Assembly (NCBI RefSeq): GCF_900205865.1
Contig: NZ_LT906662.1
Span: 868,001-932,000, forward strand
Length of the DNA stretch: 64,000 bases
DNA from: Thermoanaerobacterium sp. RBIITD
GTDB taxonomy: Bacteria; Bacillota; Thermoanaerobacteria; Thermoanaerobacterales; Thermoanaerobacteraceae
Direction: 5' to 3'
Shown: one piece after another, positions 16,450 through 27,177 of the stretch
Layout: every line of letters begins with the position of its first letter
Position numbering within the stretch: the first letter of the stretch is position 1
Translations under genes and position numbers: made by a program
Notes under the pieces: generated by a model
Told to the model about the DNA's origin: nothing
Databases searched by the model: none
What the model saw: the letters and a program-made list of their open reading frames with translations, nothing else

Positions 16450-18720
16450 TTACCTGTTTTTAAATCTATATACATTTCCATCACAAGAATACATATAGAG
16501 GTACATGCCATCATCACTAATCGCTATATCACTAATACCCGTTTTTGTGTAATAATTGTAAAGCACATTTCCCTTTAAATCATATAATGTGACACGATTA
16601 GCATTATTTAATATATTTTCGTATTCCTTAGATAATATCGCAATGTATCTGACGTCGTCTGATTCACATGCTTTTTCTATGATCCAGTCAAATGATACCT
16701 TTTTTGCTACTTTGAATCCATTTATGAAAGTGAGTTCATATTTACCCGATTTCATATTATATCCTTCAATAAATGCATCACCATTATCAGATATATAAGA
16801 ATTCCTAATACTTAGATTATTCTCTAAAGCAATATTTATTATTTTACTATTATTATATAATCTATTACCAGAGCTCGTTTTAGTAAAAAATGTATTGCCA
16901 TCATCAGATTGTTTTATATATACTTCTTTATCATTATCTCGTTTATCAATTTTTACATTTCCATCAAGACCTATGACAATATAGCCATTTTGTTTACCAT
17001 TATAACTTGCTGATACATATTCTTTTATAATATTTAAACTATAAACGTCATCACCTTTTAACTTCTGCTCCCACAACATGTAACCCATTTCGTTAAAAAG
17101 GTCAATAAATGAGCCATTTTCTTTATCATCTGGTGTTGATACAGCATATGCAAAATGTTTTCCATCTGTAGATATAGCAAGTGACGTTACTGAGTGTCCT
17201 TTTTTAATGTATTTATGTGCAGTAATCATGCCGTTTTTATCGAATTTTATCACTTCAAATACCCCATTATTGTTTGATGAAATTAAGGATTCTCCATTTT
17301 GCGATACTGCTAAGTTTTCAATATTTCCTTTTACATTGTTAATCCAGAATCTATTGCCATTTTTGCTATACTTTTCTAGCATATTATCATGTGCAATATA
17401 AATATTTTCACTCTCATCAAGCTTTATTAGTGCTTTTCCACCATAATCTAAGCCGATATTCTTTTGCCAAATTTTCTCCGGGAACCTACCATTAACTGGC
17501 TTAACAATAGTATCAACACTTCCTTTTGAATAATCATATACATATATTCCATTTGATGATTGACCTAACAGCCTTTTCCCATCTTTCGAAAATTTTAATA
17601 TAGCTATAATATCATATGTTTTTGATGTCCATATCAGGCTTCCATTTTCATTCATCACACCTATATAATCCTTGCCATTGTTTTTAGGAACAGTAGTCCC
17701 ATTTATAGCAAAATATGCTTTTTCTCCTGAAAAGAAAACATCATTTATTATTCCATAGTTAACCACAATACTATCTGATAATTTATTATTTTTGTATATA
17801 TATGTAACGCCATAATTGCCTGTTATTATCTTGCTTCCATCATCATTAATATAATACTTGCCACCGTATACCACATATTCGTAATGTGTCCCATCTTCTT
17901 TATATATATACAATTTTCCAGAGCTGGTTGTCTTAGAATTGTTAGTAGTAAATAAAATTGTTTTCCCATCTACTGATAACCAAGCATTTTCATTAATGTC
18001 TTTATTGTTTAAGACATTATTTGCATTATTATCAATAGTATACTTATTTAAGGTTACCCCATTTGTATCCGTTACGTACATATCATATCTACTAGGATTA
18101 TTTATATCAATATAAAGAAACTTCTTTCCGTCTTTGCTGAAATTACATATTAATGGTGCTACATTTTCATTACTGTATTTAAGTTTTTCATTTTCATATA
18201 TTTTAAGCATACCCTTCTTTATTTGGCTTTTATTATCATAATAAATATTTGATACAACGAGAAGATCAGATTCTGGAGATAAAATGCCATTAATATAAAC
18301 ATTATTATTTTTGTTGTTCGCCATATCAATGTCTAAAATTAAACTTAAGTTACTATCAAATAGCAATAACTCGTCATTTCCTTTTCTTAAAAGTATCCGC
18401 TTATTATTGCATGATATAATTCTATAATTGGGTTCTTTGCCTAGTTCTCTTTCTTTGACCAGTTTCCCACTTTGATAAAATCCAATATACACCAATTTAT
18501 TCTTATAAATAAGAGTTGCGATTGTATCATTCCCTATAAATTCTGTATCTAAAAACCTTTCATCATTTCCCCTTATCGAATAAATCGGTAAATTATCATT
18601 CTTTAATGCCCTTGTTTGTGTATGTACTGGAGGAGTAATTGCTTGTCTTGGAGTATAAAAATTACATCCGTAAATGAATAAAGTAAAGATTATGATAAAC
18701 AATAAATAAACTTTTTTCAC
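16450..18720 (-). CDS. Large beta-propeller-like lipoprotein of unknown function
   Basis: About 756 residues with a lipoprotein signal: VKKVYLLF, a hydrophobic run, then lipobox Phe-Ile-Tyr-Gly-Cys. The rest is repetitive in character, with recurring strands of the type FSKDGKRLL, ISTDGKHFAYA and ISDDGMYLYMYSCDG, as in WD40/PQQ-like propellers, spaced so that ten or more blades are possible. The ATG at 18735 lies within the GGAGG ribosome binding site; a GTG at 18720, eight bases downstream of that site, is the better start. It lies downstream of the penicillin-binding protein on the same strand, separated by a terminator. I do not recognise a specific family. Confidence 0.65.
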   Translation of the reverse strand: MKKVYLLFIIIFTLFIYGCNFYTPRQAITPPVHTQTRALKNDNLPIYSIRGNDERFLDTEFIGNDTIATLIYKNKLVYIGFYQSGKLVKERELGKEPNYRIISCNNKRILLRKGNDELLLFDSNLSLILDIDMANNKNNNVYINGILSPESDLLVVSNIYYDNKSQIKKGMLKIYENEKLKYSNENVAPLICNFSKDGKKFLYIDINNPSRYDMYVTDTNGVTLNKYTIDNNANNVLNNKDINENAWLSVDGKTILFTTNNSKTTSSGKLYIYKEDGTHYEYVVYGGKYYINDDGSKIITGNYGVTYIYKNNKLSDSIVVNYGIINDVFFSGEKAYFAINGTTVPKNNGKDYIGVMNENGSLIWTSKTYDIIAILKFSKDGKRLLGQSSNGIYVYDYSKGSVDTIVKPVNGRFPEKIWQKNIGLDYGGKALIKLDESENIYIAHDNMLEKYSKNGNRFWINNVKGNIENLAVSQNGESLISSNNNGVFEVIKFDKNGMITAHKYIKKGHSVTSLAISTDGKHFAYAVSTPDDKENGSFIDLFNEMGYMLWEQKLKGDDVYSLNIIKEYVSASYNGKQNGYIVIGLDGNVKIDKRDNDKEVYIKQSDDGNTFFTKTSSGNRLYNNSKIINIALENNLSIRNSYISDNGDAFIEGYNMKSGKYELTFINGFKVAKKVSFDWIIEKACESDDVRYIAILSKEYENILNNANRVTLYDLKGNVLYNYYTKTGISDIAISDDGMYLYMYSCDGNVYRFKNR

Positions 18721-18792
18721 AATATATACCTCCATTTCCTTACATATATAATATCACAAATTTAAATAAATTAGTTAACAATAATAAGAAAG

Positions 18793-18824
18793 AAAGGCTA
18801 TACTTCTTTATAAGTATAGCCTTT
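18793..18824 (-). terminator. Terminator after the penicillin-binding protein gene
   Basis: AAAGGCTATACTT and AAGTATAGCCTTT form a 13-bp stem four bases beyond the stop, with a T-rich tail on the minus strand. Confidence 0.8.
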
Positions 18825-18827
18825 TGT

Positions 18828-21413
18828 CTAATTACCAAGTATTGAATTTAATATATTTTGCCCAATTCCTTGGTTATTCTTACTTTTGCTTTGTGTAGTT
18901 CCACTTGTATTATTTTGCACACCATTATTCTGTCCATCGGAACTATTTTGAGCACCATTAGTATTTGTGCCATTGTTATTTCCATTACTGTTATTCTGCC
19001 CGGTGTTATCGCTAGTATTACCTGGTACCGTTCCATTCACAGGTGCTGTACCACCATTATCATTTCCGGATGGATTGCCATTTTGATTGTCACTAGGCTG
19101 TCTTTGGCTGCTATCATCAACGGCCGTTGGTACAACGTATTTGCCATCTGCGGCATGTGCATTCTGTTCCGGTGTCCTGCCTGGGGGATTGATAAATACC
19201 TCTTCTTTTACAAGGAATGGCAATGTCCACCGTGATGCAAGTTTTCCTGTTAATGTATTTATCTTGGCTGTGACGTGTACCGTACAAAAGCTTGTTGGCT
19301 GTGTGCCATCAACAAACATTTCAGTATATGTCCTGTCACCTCTCGGGTCTTGCCTACATAGGTCTGTCGGTAAATCTCCGGAATCCTTACATACTGTTTC
19401 ATATACTATTCCAGACGGCTTATCTGTAAAGTCTTTTGGGGGAAGGTTTTGATGTATCTGTAGCATTACAGTTCTCCACATATTTGCAGGGAATGTACCG
19501 CCGACGACAGGAGAACCATAATTTTTTACAGGTATGTTGCCTGATTTATACCCCATCCATACAGTTCCGACATAGTACGGTGTAAACCCAGAAAACCATA
19601 CATTTCCTGATCCTTCTGAAGTACCAGTTTTCCCAGCAACAGCCATATTAGGTAGTCTAGCCGCTGTACCTGTACCTTGATTAATGACATCTTGCATCAT
19701 TGATCTTAATATATATGCATTTTGTTCACTTAAAACAACGTGCTTATTTGGTATATTATCAATTAAAGTCTTACCTTGTGCATCTTTAACCTCTGTAAAT
19801 GTAATAGGGCTTATATACATTCCTTTATTTGCAATCGCACCATATCCTGCAGCTTCTTGAAGTGGTGATATACCTTTTGTCATTCCTCCAAGTGCTAGGG
19901 CAGGAAGGTACATATCATCTTTTGTTATATTTAGTCCAAATTTTTTTCCATAATTTGCAGAGACATTTATGCCTATTTTATTTACCACTTGTACCGCCGG
20001 TACATTCAGTGAATCTGTTATAGCTTCTCTTAAAGTTACAAGCCCATGATAATAATTACTTTCATAATTGTGTGGTGTATATGGTTTTGACCCCGGTACC
20101 TGAAATGTAGTTGGCACGTCATCGACAACCGTTGCGGCAGTAAGGCCGCTTTCAAGTGCCGGACCATATACAGTCAAAGGCTTTATAGACGATCCAGGCT
20201 GTCTATATGAATCTGTAGCCAAATTTAGTCCCCTTGTAGTTACCTTAAAGTCATTTGTATCCCTTCCACCAACTATGCCCTTTACTTCCCCAGTTTTCCA
20301 ATCCATAATGACCATAGCACCTTGCACTGCTTCTTTTCTCGTTGGATCAACAGGAAACAACTTTGGGTTTTTAAATGCATCCTCCATTATTGACTGTATT
20401 TTTGGATCCATCGTTGCATAAATCCTTAGTCCGCCGTTATATATCATATTTAATGCGTCACCATTTGAAATATTCAGCTTTTGGCTAAGAGAACTTGCTA
20501 CATCATTTATAACTTTGTCAATGAAGGATTTATGGTTATAGTTCGTAAGATTTAGATTATTAAAAGAATAATTAAGTTTCTCATTTATAGCCTTATTATA
20601 TTCATCTTGTGTTATATATCCTTGTTTAAGCATTTCACTTAATACAAGATGCTGCCTTTCAGTTGCTTGCTCTTTATTAGAATCCGGTGAATAAATAGAA
20701 GGATTGTTCGTAATACCAGCTATCATGGCAGATTCCGCAAGGTCTAACTGGCTGACATCCTTCCCAAAGTATTGTAACGCTGCTGCCTGCACACCATACG
20801 CATTTATATGGGGGCCACCAAGATAAATGGTATTTAAATATGCTTCAAGTATTTGCTGTTTTGAGTATTTCTGTTCAAGCTTCCAAGCCAATACTGCTTC
20901 TTGTATTTTTCTTGTTAAAGTTTTTTCGTTTGAAAGCATAGTATTCTTTACAAGTTGCTGTGTTATCGTGCTTGCACCTTCAACAGGTTTACCACCTGCT
21001 TTTAAATCTGTTACCAATGCACCAGCGATCCTCTTTGGATCTATGCCGAGATTATTCTTATAAAATCTTTGGTCCTCTATTGCAACAACTGCATTTTGAA
21101 GATTTTTTGGAATCTTATCAATTGATACCCATAATCTATTGTCTGCACCATGTAAGATAGCCGCTTTATCCCATTCACCATTATCATTTTTGACATATAT
21201 AATTGACGATTGCTTCATCTTTGTCAATGCATCCTGTGATAGTGGCGGTGTGTTTTTAATGATTGCTAATACTTTTCCACCAACAGCACCAACGCCTGCT
21301 AAAAATACGATTAAAATAGTCCAAAAGATAGCGGTAAATACTTTTTTAACAGTACCTTTCTTTTTTGTCCTTTTATTTCTATCACTTCGCTTAACGTTTG
21401 TGTTATTTTCCAT
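18828..21413 (-). CDS. Bifunctional class A penicillin-binding protein (PBP1A type)
   Basis: About 861 residues with a basic N-terminus, one membrane anchor (near residues 30-55), a GT51 glycosyltransferase domain (EDQRFYKNNLG near 120, STITQQLVKNTML near 160) and a transpeptidase domain with the active-site SSIK in RQPGSSIKP near 405, the SLN motif in DSLNVPAV and the KTGTSEGSG box near 605. It polymerises and crosslinks peptidoglycan outside the membrane. The C-terminal tail of about 100 residues is low-complexity Asn/Gly/Gln/Thr-rich. The longer frame starts with a TTG at 21428 inside the GAGGGG site; the ATG at 21413 is preferred. Confidence 0.93.
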   Translation of the reverse strand: MENNTNVKRSDRNKRTKKKGTVKKVFTAIFWTILIVFLAGVGAVGGKVLAIIKNTPPLSQDALTKMKQSSIIYVKNDNGEWDKAAILHGADNRLWVSIDKIPKNLQNAVVAIEDQRFYKNNLGIDPKRIAGALVTDLKAGGKPVEGASTITQQLVKNTMLSNEKTLTRKIQEAVLAWKLEQKYSKQQILEAYLNTIYLGGPHINAYGVQAAALQYFGKDVSQLDLAESAMIAGITNNPSIYSPDSNKEQATERQHLVLSEMLKQGYITQDEYNKAINEKLNYSFNNLNLTNYNHKSFIDKVINDVASSLSQKLNISNGDALNMIYNGGLRIYATMDPKIQSIMEDAFKNPKLFPVDPTRKEAVQGAMVIMDWKTGEVKGIVGGRDTNDFKVTTRGLNLATDSYRQPGSSIKPLTVYGPALESGLTAATVVDDVPTTFQVPGSKPYTPHNYESNYYHGLVTLREAITDSLNVPAVQVVNKIGINVSANYGKKFGLNITKDDMYLPALALGGMTKGISPLQEAAGYGAIANKGMYISPITFTEVKDAQGKTLIDNIPNKHVVLSEQNAYILRSMMQDVINQGTGTAARLPNMAVAGKTGTSEGSGNVWFSGFTPYYVGTVWMGYKSGNIPVKNYGSPVVGGTFPANMWRTVMLQIHQNLPPKDFTDKPSGIVYETVCKDSGDLPTDLCRQDPRGDRTYTEMFVDGTQPTSFCTVHVTAKINTLTGKLASRWTLPFLVKEEVFINPPGRTPEQNAHAADGKYVVPTAVDDSSQRQPSDNQNGNPSGNDNGGTAPVNGTVPGNTSDNTGQNNSNGNNNGTNTNGAQNSSDGQNNGVQNNTSGTTQSKSKNNQGIGQNILNSILGN

Positions 21414-21535
21414 AACATATCCCCTCAAAAAATAGTTATATTAATATTATACCATATCATATTATATCATAAATTATATACATACCTTATGTCAAAATTA
21501 TTAAGAAAAAATAAAGAATATATAAATCAATAATT

Positions 21536-21574
21536 AAAAAAGCATGGAACATATACTAATCATAGCTCCATGCT
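21536..21574 (-). terminator. Terminator after the aminotransferase gene
   Basis: AGCATGGA (21541-21548) pairs with TCCATGCT (21567-21574); on the minus strand the stem is followed by six T. Confidence 0.8.
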
Positions 21575-21589
21575 ACATTTAATTCATAT

Positions 21590-22756
21590 TTAAAACTGCT
21601 TCATGAATTTTTCTATTCTTTTTACTGATTCCTTAAGATTATCCATAGAAGTAGCATATGCCATTCTGATATACCCCTCACCATGTTCACCGAATGCATT
21701 ACCAGGTACTACTGCAACTTTTGCATCATATAGCAATCTCTTTGCGAAATCAGTTGATGTAAGCCCCGTTTTCTTAATAGAAGGAAATATATAAAATGCA
21801 CCTTTTGGTTCAAAACAAGAAAAGCCTAAATCTCTCAAACTGCGGAGCAAGAACTTTCTCCTTTTATCATACTCCTCTTTCATATGTTCTATGTCACTAT
21901 CGCCATTTTTCATTGCTTCTATACCAGCATACTGTGACTGTGTAGAAGCTGCTGTCACATCATATTGGTGTACCTTTGTCATATGTTTTATAAAATACTC
22001 TGGTGCAGCTATATATCCAAGCCTCCAGCCTGTCATAGCATAAGATTTCGAAAATCCGTTAATAGTAATAGTTCTTTCCCACATGTTTGGTAATGATGCA
22101 AAACTTGTGTGTTTAAATCCGCCATAGACAAGCTCAGAATATATCTCATCCGTTATTACGATTAGATCATGTTTCTTTACAGTATCAGCTATTTTTATCA
22201 TATCTTCATATGGTAATACTGCACCTGTTGGGTTATTCGGGTATGGAAGTATTAAAACTTTTGACTTATTAGTTATGTATTTTTCTAAAACCTCTGCTTT
22301 TAATATGAAATTATCTTCCTCATATGTAGGAACAAAAACCGATTTGCCTCCGGCAAGCTTTGTACATGGGTCATAGGCGACAAAAGACGGTTCTGGTATT
22401 AATACTTCATCGCCTTCTTCAACAAGGGTATTTATAGCTATATAAATTGCCTCTGTTGCACCTATTGTGACAAGTATCTCTCCATCAGGCTTATAACTAA
22501 TGTTATACCTTTTTTTTAGATATTTAGCTATCTCTTCTCTTAACTCTATGAGTCCAGGATTTACAGTATAACCTGTTCTCCCCTCATTAAGTGATTTTAC
22601 ACAAGCTTCCACTATGTGCTTTGGTGTAATAAAATCAGGCTCACCTATTGTAAGGGATATGGCCCCTGGAACATCCTTTACCATATTAAAGAAATACCTT
22701 ATTGTAGATATCTCAATTGATTTCGCACGTTTTGCAACTCTGTCTTCGTAATTCAT
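21590..22756 (-). CDS. PLP-dependent class I/II aminotransferase
   Basis: A 388-residue cytosolic aminotransferase of fold type I. The PLP lysine is in SKSYAMTGWRLGYIAAP near residue 235, the NPTGAV motif lies near 170, ITDEIYSELVYGG near 200, and the C-terminal arginine segment GEGYIRMAYATS near 365. Features fit the PatA/AspC-like subgroup that acts on aspartate, aromatic or N-acetyl-diaminopimelate-type substrates; the sequence alone does not settle which. The ATG follows GAGGGAG. It is monocistronic, ending in a strong terminator. Confidence 0.88.
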   Translation of the reverse strand: MNYEDRVAKRAKSIEISTIRYFFNMVKDVPGAISLTIGEPDFITPKHIVEACVKSLNEGRTGYTVNPGLIELREEIAKYLKKRYNISYKPDGEILVTIGATEAIYIAINTLVEEGDEVLIPEPSFVAYDPCTKLAGGKSVFVPTYEEDNFILKAEVLEKYITNKSKVLILPYPNNPTGAVLPYEDMIKIADTVKKHDLIVITDEIYSELVYGGFKHTSFASLPNMWERTITINGFSKSYAMTGWRLGYIAAPEYFIKHMTKVHQYDVTAASTQSQYAGIEAMKNGDSDIEHMKEEYDKRRKFLLRSLRDLGFSCFEPKGAFYIFPSIKKTGLTSTDFAKRLLYDAKVAVVPGNAFGEHGEGYIRMAYATSMDNLKESVKRIEKFMKQF

Positions 22757-22978
22757 AATAACTCCCTCACTTCATTATTATTAATATTATATATTTTCTA
22801 TATTAATACAAAAAATTCTACATTTCAAATAACTGTATGATATAAATATTTTTAGCTCTTTTATTGAAAGGAAATGATACCATGAGTAGACATAGTTGAG
22901 AAACATCATGTTTTACCTTTGTACAATTTTTTTTATATTATAAAAGTCTATTTTGTAAATATGTAAAATCCATATAAA

Positions 22979-23959
22979 TTAAAAAAATAATTCTAATAAA
23001 TTTTTCTCACTTATATTAGAAAAATAATCTTCTATTTTAAAACTTTCTAACACACCTTTTATATCATCCTCTTTATGCCTTATACCAATTAAAGCTTTTT
23101 CTATTTCAGATACATCATTTTTGCTGAAAAAGTCACCATAAAAATACACATCCTTTATAATTCCCCTTTCAACATTGAGAAACAATTCCACATTTCCGCC
23201 ATCAAATTTTTTCTCATTTTTAAAACTGTACTTAGGCGATGCTCCAAAATTCCATTCCCATGTGCTATATTTCTCTTCTGTCAATTTCTCAATCGACTTT
23301 ATATCGGATTCATTAAATTCATAAAGGTTATTTCCTCCGTATTGTTTTATAATGTGTTTCATAATCAAGTCTATAAAATCCTCTATTGACATAGGTTTTA
23401 TTAAATGCTCTTCTATGTTAGTCACTCTGCTCTTAACCGATTTAACACTTTTCCCTTCAAACTTCGACGGTTTGACATTTAATGCTGCGGACAGATCCAC
23501 CATATTCGAAGAAAATAGTAGTGTACCATGATGTAGTAGTTTGCCTTTATAGCTATATTGGGCATTGCCTGAAATTTTCTTTCCATCTATTGTTATGTCA
23601 TTTCTTCCTTCAAATTTAGCATCAATAGATAGGCCTTTTAAAACATCTATTATAGGTATTGTAAATTTCTTAAAATCGCTGAAATTTTCACTGCCATCTT
23701 TTAGGATAAAAGTAAAATTAAGATTTCCAAGGTCATGAAATACAGCACCACCGCCTGATAATCTTCTAACTACTATAATATTATTATCTTTCACATAGTT
23801 TAAATTAATTTCAGATAAGGTATTCTGATTTTTGCCGACAACTATACAAGGAGCATTTCTCCAAAGCATAAATATATCTTCATCAAAATTCTTTAAAAGG
23901 TACTCCTCTGTTGCCAAATTGAAATATGGATTTGTACTCTTATTGTATATGTACAGCAT
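22979..23959 (-). CDS. lplA: Lipoate-protein ligase A
   Basis: A 326-residue enzyme with the LplA signature: NPYFNLATEEYLLKN at the N-terminus, VVGKNQNTLSEIN, the RRLSGGGAVFHDLGNLNFTF loop near residue 75, and KISGNAQYSYKGKLLHHGTLLF near 130 with the active-site lysine. A C-terminal accessory domain begins around residue 240. It activates free lipoate and attaches it to lipoyl domains. Its placement divergent from the gcv operon strongly suggests that GcvH, encoded 1.5 kb away, is its target. The ATG follows GATGGAGG. Confidence 0.93.
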   Translation of the reverse strand: MLYIYNKSTNPYFNLATEEYLLKNFDEDIFMLWRNAPCIVVGKNQNTLSEINLNYVKDNNIIVVRRLSGGGAVFHDLGNLNFTFILKDGSENFSDFKKFTIPIIDVLKGLSIDAKFEGRNDITIDGKKISGNAQYSYKGKLLHHGTLLFSSNMVDLSAALNVKPSKFEGKSVKSVKSRVTNIEEHLIKPMSIEDFIDLIMKHIIKQYGGNNLYEFNESDIKSIEKLTEEKYSTWEWNFGASPKYSFKNEKKFDGGNVELFLNVERGIIKDVYFYGDFFSKNDVSEIEKALIGIRHKEDDIKGVLESFKIEDYFSNISEKNLLELFF

Positions 23960-23976
23960 AAAAATTCCTCCATCAT

Positions 23977-24007
23977 TATTGAACTAATATTTTTATTATA
24001 ATATAAT
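23977..24007 (+). promoter_or_regulatory. Probable promoter of the gcv transcript
   Basis: TTGAAC at 23977-23982 is followed by overlapping TATAAT-like hexamers (best at 24002-24007, spacing 19, or TATATA at 24000-24005, spacing 17), about 40 bases before the riboswitch. The exact -10 is unclear. Confidence 0.45.
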
Positions 24008-24044
24008 ATATTAGTAGTGTAAAATTTAATATTTCCAGATGAAA

Positions 24045-24207
24045 ATAGCGAGAGACACCCATAGGTGGCCGAAGGAGCAATATGAAATATGTCATAATTT
24101 CATAAAATCTCTCAGGCAAATCAATCGCTATTTGATGGGTCTCTGGAAAGCCTTATGGCACCGAAGGAGCAATACACAATAGTGTAGAATCTCTCAGGTA
24201 AACATAC
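24045..24207 (+). promoter_or_regulatory. Tandem glycine riboswitch (two aptamers)
   Basis: Aptamer 1 is closed by AATAGCG (from 24044) with CGCTATT (24126-24132), and aptamer 2 covers about 24134-24207. Each contains the hallmark GGCCGAAGGAGCAA or GCACCGAAGGAGCAA block and the ATCTCTCAGG block, joined by a very short linker. Such tandem glycine aptamers switch on the glycine cleavage genes cooperatively when glycine is high. Confidence 0.96.
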
Positions 24208-24249
24208 AGAGGAGTATGATGACATTATGTCTTCATATTCCTCTTTTTT
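24208..24249 (+). terminator. Riboswitch expression platform terminator
   Basis: AGAGGAGTATGATGAC (24208-24223) pairs with GTCTTCATATTCCTCT (24229-24244) with one mismatch, followed by six or more T. It starts right at the end of aptamer 2, so glycine binding can plausibly prevent it. Confidence 0.88.
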
Positions 24250-24299
24250 AGTACGAAAGCGTGATATTTCATTGACACAATATGAAAGGAATGATTTTG

Positions 24300-25400
24300 A
24301 TGGATAATTTAAAGAAAACCTCTCTTTATGAAACACATATAAAATATGGCGGCAAAATAATTGATTTTGCCGGTTGGGCATTGCCTGTTCAATACGAAGG
24401 AATATTAAAAGAACATGAAACTGTAAGGACAAAAGCAGGCCTTTTTGATGTATCACATATGGGTGAAATAAAAATTACTGGTCCCGATGCCGAAAAATTC
24501 ATACAATATTTAGTTACCAATGACATATCAAAACTTGCATCGAATCAAGTTATATACACACCTATGTGTTATCAAAACGGTGGGACTGTAGACGACCTTT
24601 TAGTCTATAAATTTTCACATGATGATTTTCTGTTAGTTGTAAATGCCAGCAATACTGATAAGGATTATAACTGGATACTTGATAATAAAAATGGATACAA
24701 TATGAAAATCGAAAACATATCTGATAATATAACGGAATTAGCTTTACAAGGTCCAAAGGCTCAAGAAATACTTCAATCTTTGACAGATTACAATCTTGAT
24801 AACATAAAATTTTTCTGTTTCGAAAAAATACACGTAAAGGGTGTAAAATGCCTTGTCTCAAGGACAGGATATACCGGTGAAGATGGATTTGAAATATATG
24901 CGAAAAATGAATATGGACCATTTATATGGGAGCAAATAATGGAAAAAGGCAAAGAATTAGGTCTTACGCCTGCAGGACTTGGTGCAAGGGATACTTTGAG
25001 ATTTGAAGCAGGATTGCCACTTTACGGCAATGAACTTTCTAAGGATATATCGCCACTTGAAGCAGGACTCAGTTTCTTTGTTAAATTTGATAAAAATTTT
25101 ATTGGCAAAAATGCATTACAAAATCAAAAACAAGATGGAATAAAAAGAAAGCTTATTGGATTTGAAATGATAGACAACGGCATACCGAGGCATGGTTATG
25201 AAGTAGCAATAAATGGCGATATTATAGGTTTTGTTACAACTGGATATTTTTCACCGACATTAAATAAAAACATTGGTCTTGCATTGATTGGCTCTCGATT
25301 TGCCAAAGTTGGCAATGAGATAGAAATACTTATAAGAAAAAAGCCTTTAAAAGCAGTATTGACAGGCAAAAACTTTTATAAGAAAAATTACAAAAAATAG
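24300..25400 (+). CDS. gcvT: Glycine cleavage system aminomethyltransferase (T protein)
   Basis: A 366-residue, tetrahydrofolate-dependent enzyme that releases ammonia and methylene-THF from the aminomethyl-lipoyl H protein. The start [28 protein letters not shown], the FDVSHMGEI motif, [15 protein letters not shown] and the tail [19 protein letters not shown] are classical GcvT. The frame is open from 24282, but the ATG at 24300 is preceded by AAAGGA at the right distance. First gene of the riboswitch-controlled operon; gcvH follows 13 bases later. Confidence 0.95.
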   Translation: MDNLKKTSLYETHIKYGGKIIDFAGWALPVQYEGILKEHETVRTKAGLFDVSHMGEIKITGPDAEKFIQYLVTNDISKLASNQVIYTPMCYQNGGTVDDLLVYKFSHDDFLLVVNASNTDKDYNWILDNKNGYNMKIENISDNITELALQGPKAQEILQSLTDYNLDNIKFFCFEKIHVKGVKCLVSRTGYTGEDGFEIYAKNEYGPFIWEQIMEKGKELGLTPAGLGARDTLRFEAGLPLYGNELSKDISPLEAGLSFFVKFDKNFIGKNALQNQKQDGIKRKLIGFEMIDNGIPRHGYEVAINGDIIGFVTTGYFSPTLNKNIGLALIGSRFAKVGNEIEILIRKKPLKAVLTGKNFYKKNYKK

Positions 25401-25413
25401 GAGGTATTTTATT

Positions 25414-25797
25414 ATGAAGATTGAAGAAGGACTTTATTACTCAAAAGACCATGAATGGGTAAGGGTTGAAGATGACAAAGCATACATCGGGATAACCGAT
25501 TTTGCACAGCATTCCCTTGGTGACATCGTATATGTTGAATTACCTGAAATCGACACGCTGCTTAATGCAGGTGATACACTTGGTGTTGTAGAATCCGTCA
25601 AGGCTGCATCAGATGTTTATACACCTATAAGTGGAAAAGTTATTGAAATAAATAAAGCACTAATCGATGACCCTTCATTATTAAACAGTGCCCCATACGA
25701 TAACTGGATGATATGTCTTATATTAGATGACTGCAGCGAGTTGGATAACTTAATGTCGTCACATGATTACAAGGAATACTGTGAAAATGAAGCATAA
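25414..25797 (+). CDS. gcvH: Glycine cleavage system H protein
   Basis: A 127-residue lipoyl carrier that shuttles the aminomethyl group between P and T proteins. The lipoylated lysine is Lys63 in the motif [18 protein letters not shown]. The N-terminal [12 protein letters not shown] is typical. The ATG follows GGAGG. The nearby divergent lplA probably provides the lipoylation. Confidence 0.96.
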   Translation: MKIEEGLYYSKDHEWVRVEDDKAYIGITDFAQHSLGDIVYVELPEIDTLLNAGDTLGVVESVKAASDVYTPISGKVIEINKALIDDPSLLNSAPYDNWMICLILDDCSELDNLMSSHDYKEYCENEA

Positions 25798-25833
25798 TTC
25801 AAAAAAACATTAATAAATGAAAGGAGTGACATC

Positions 25834-27177
25834 ATGTTTCCATATATTCCAGCAACAAATGATGAACAAAATGAAATGCTAAAAGCGATAGGCGCTAATT
25901 CAATAGATGATTTATTTAAAGATATACCAGAAAAAATACGCTTAAAGCGGGATCTAAATTTAAATAAGCCAATATCAGAGCCAGAACTTTTAAACAATAT
26001 AAATCAATTAACAAATGAGATAGTGTCCACAGATGTGCTTATATGCTTTTTAGGCGCTGGTGTATATGACCATTATATCCCATCAGTTGTTAAGCATATT
26101 GTGTCAAGACCAGAATTTTATACTTCCTATACGCCATATCAGGCCGAAATAAGCCAAGGCACATTACAGGCAATTTTTGAGTATCAGACGATGATATGCA
26201 ATCTCACTAGAATGGATGTGTCAAATGCGTCCATGTATGATGGTGCAACAGCATGCAGCGAAGCGGCAAAAATGGCTGTAAGTGTAACACATCGAAGAAG
26301 CATTGTTGTATCTTCAAATGTAAATCCAGAGGTAAAAAATGTTTTAAAAACATACATGAGATTTAGCGACGTCGAATTAGTTGAACTTGAAGACCGTGAT
26401 GGTACTATCGATCTTGATGCACTAAAATCATCATTAAATTCTAACGTTGCAGCATTAATAGTGCAAAATCCCAACTTTTTTGGCATTATCGAGGATTTAA
26501 AAGAGGTTGAAGAGATAGTACACAAAAACAAGTCACTCTTAATAATGTATGTTGATCCAATATCATTAGCACTATTGAAAACACCTGGTGAGATTGGTGC
26601 AGATATCGCTGTCGGCGACGGTCAGCCTCTCGGAAATCCGCTAAATTACGGCGGACCACACTTAGGATTTATGGCAACAACAAATAAGCTTATGCGAAAG
26701 ATGCCAGGAAGAATAATCGGTGAAACAAGTGACGTTGATGGTAAAAGAGGCTTCGTGCTTACACTTCAGGCAAGGGAGCAGCATATTAGAAGGGAAAAAG
26801 CTACATCAAATATCTGCACAAATAATTCGCTAAATGCTTTGGCTTCCGCAGTTTACATGACAGCACTTGGCAAAAAAGGACTTTATGATGTTGCGTCACA
26901 GTGTTTAAATAAGGCTCATTATGCTTTTAGCACCCTTGTTAATTCTGGCAAATTTAAGCCAGTCTTTAAAAAACCATTTTTTATGGAATTTGCGTTAAGA
27001 TGCGATACAAGTGTTGATTCAATAAATGAAATCCTGCTTAAATATAATATACTTGGCGGATATAATTTAGAAAAAGTATATCCGAAATATAAAGATACTA
27101 TGCTTCTATGTGTCACAGAAAAGCGGACAAAAGACGAAATTTACAAATTAGTAAATATATTGGAGGGAATAGCATGA
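25834..27177 (+). CDS. gcvPA: Glycine dehydrogenase (decarboxylating) subunit 1
   Basis: A 447-residue alpha subunit of the two-subunit P protein, which decarboxylates glycine with PLP and passes the aminomethyl group to GcvH. It begins [16 protein letters not shown] and carries [40 protein letters not shown] and the C-terminal [15 protein letters not shown] segment. The PLP lysine is on the partner subunit. Its TGA overlaps the ATG of gcvPB (ATGA), a sign of coupled synthesis. The ATG follows AAAGGAGTG. Confidence 0.95.
   Translation: MFPYIPATNDEQNEMLKAIGANSIDDLFKDIPEKIRLKRDLNLNKPISEPELLNNINQLTNEIVSTDVLICFLGAGVYDHYIPSVVKHIVSRPEFYTSYTPYQAEISQGTLQAIFEYQTMICNLTRMDVSNASMYDGATACSEAAKMAVSVTHRRSIVVSSNVNPEVKNVLKTYMRFSDVELVELEDRDGTIDLDALKSSLNSNVAALIVQNPNFFGIIEDLKEVEEIVHKNKSLLIMYVDPISLALLKTPGEIGADIAVGDGQPLGNPLNYGGPHLGFMATTNKLMRKMPGRIIGETSDVDGKRGFVLTLQAREQHIRREKATSNICTNNSLNALASAVYMTALGKKGLYDVASQCLNKAHYAFSTLVNSGKFKPVFKKPFFMEFALRCDTSVDSINEILLKYNILGGYNLEKVYPKYKDTMLLCVTEKRTKDEIYKLVNILEGIA

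Noticed and set aside
18848-19235. Frames on both strands within the 3' end of the penicillin-binding protein gene
   Set aside because: They arise from the low-complexity Asn/Gly/Thr-rich tail of the real gene and have no independent support.
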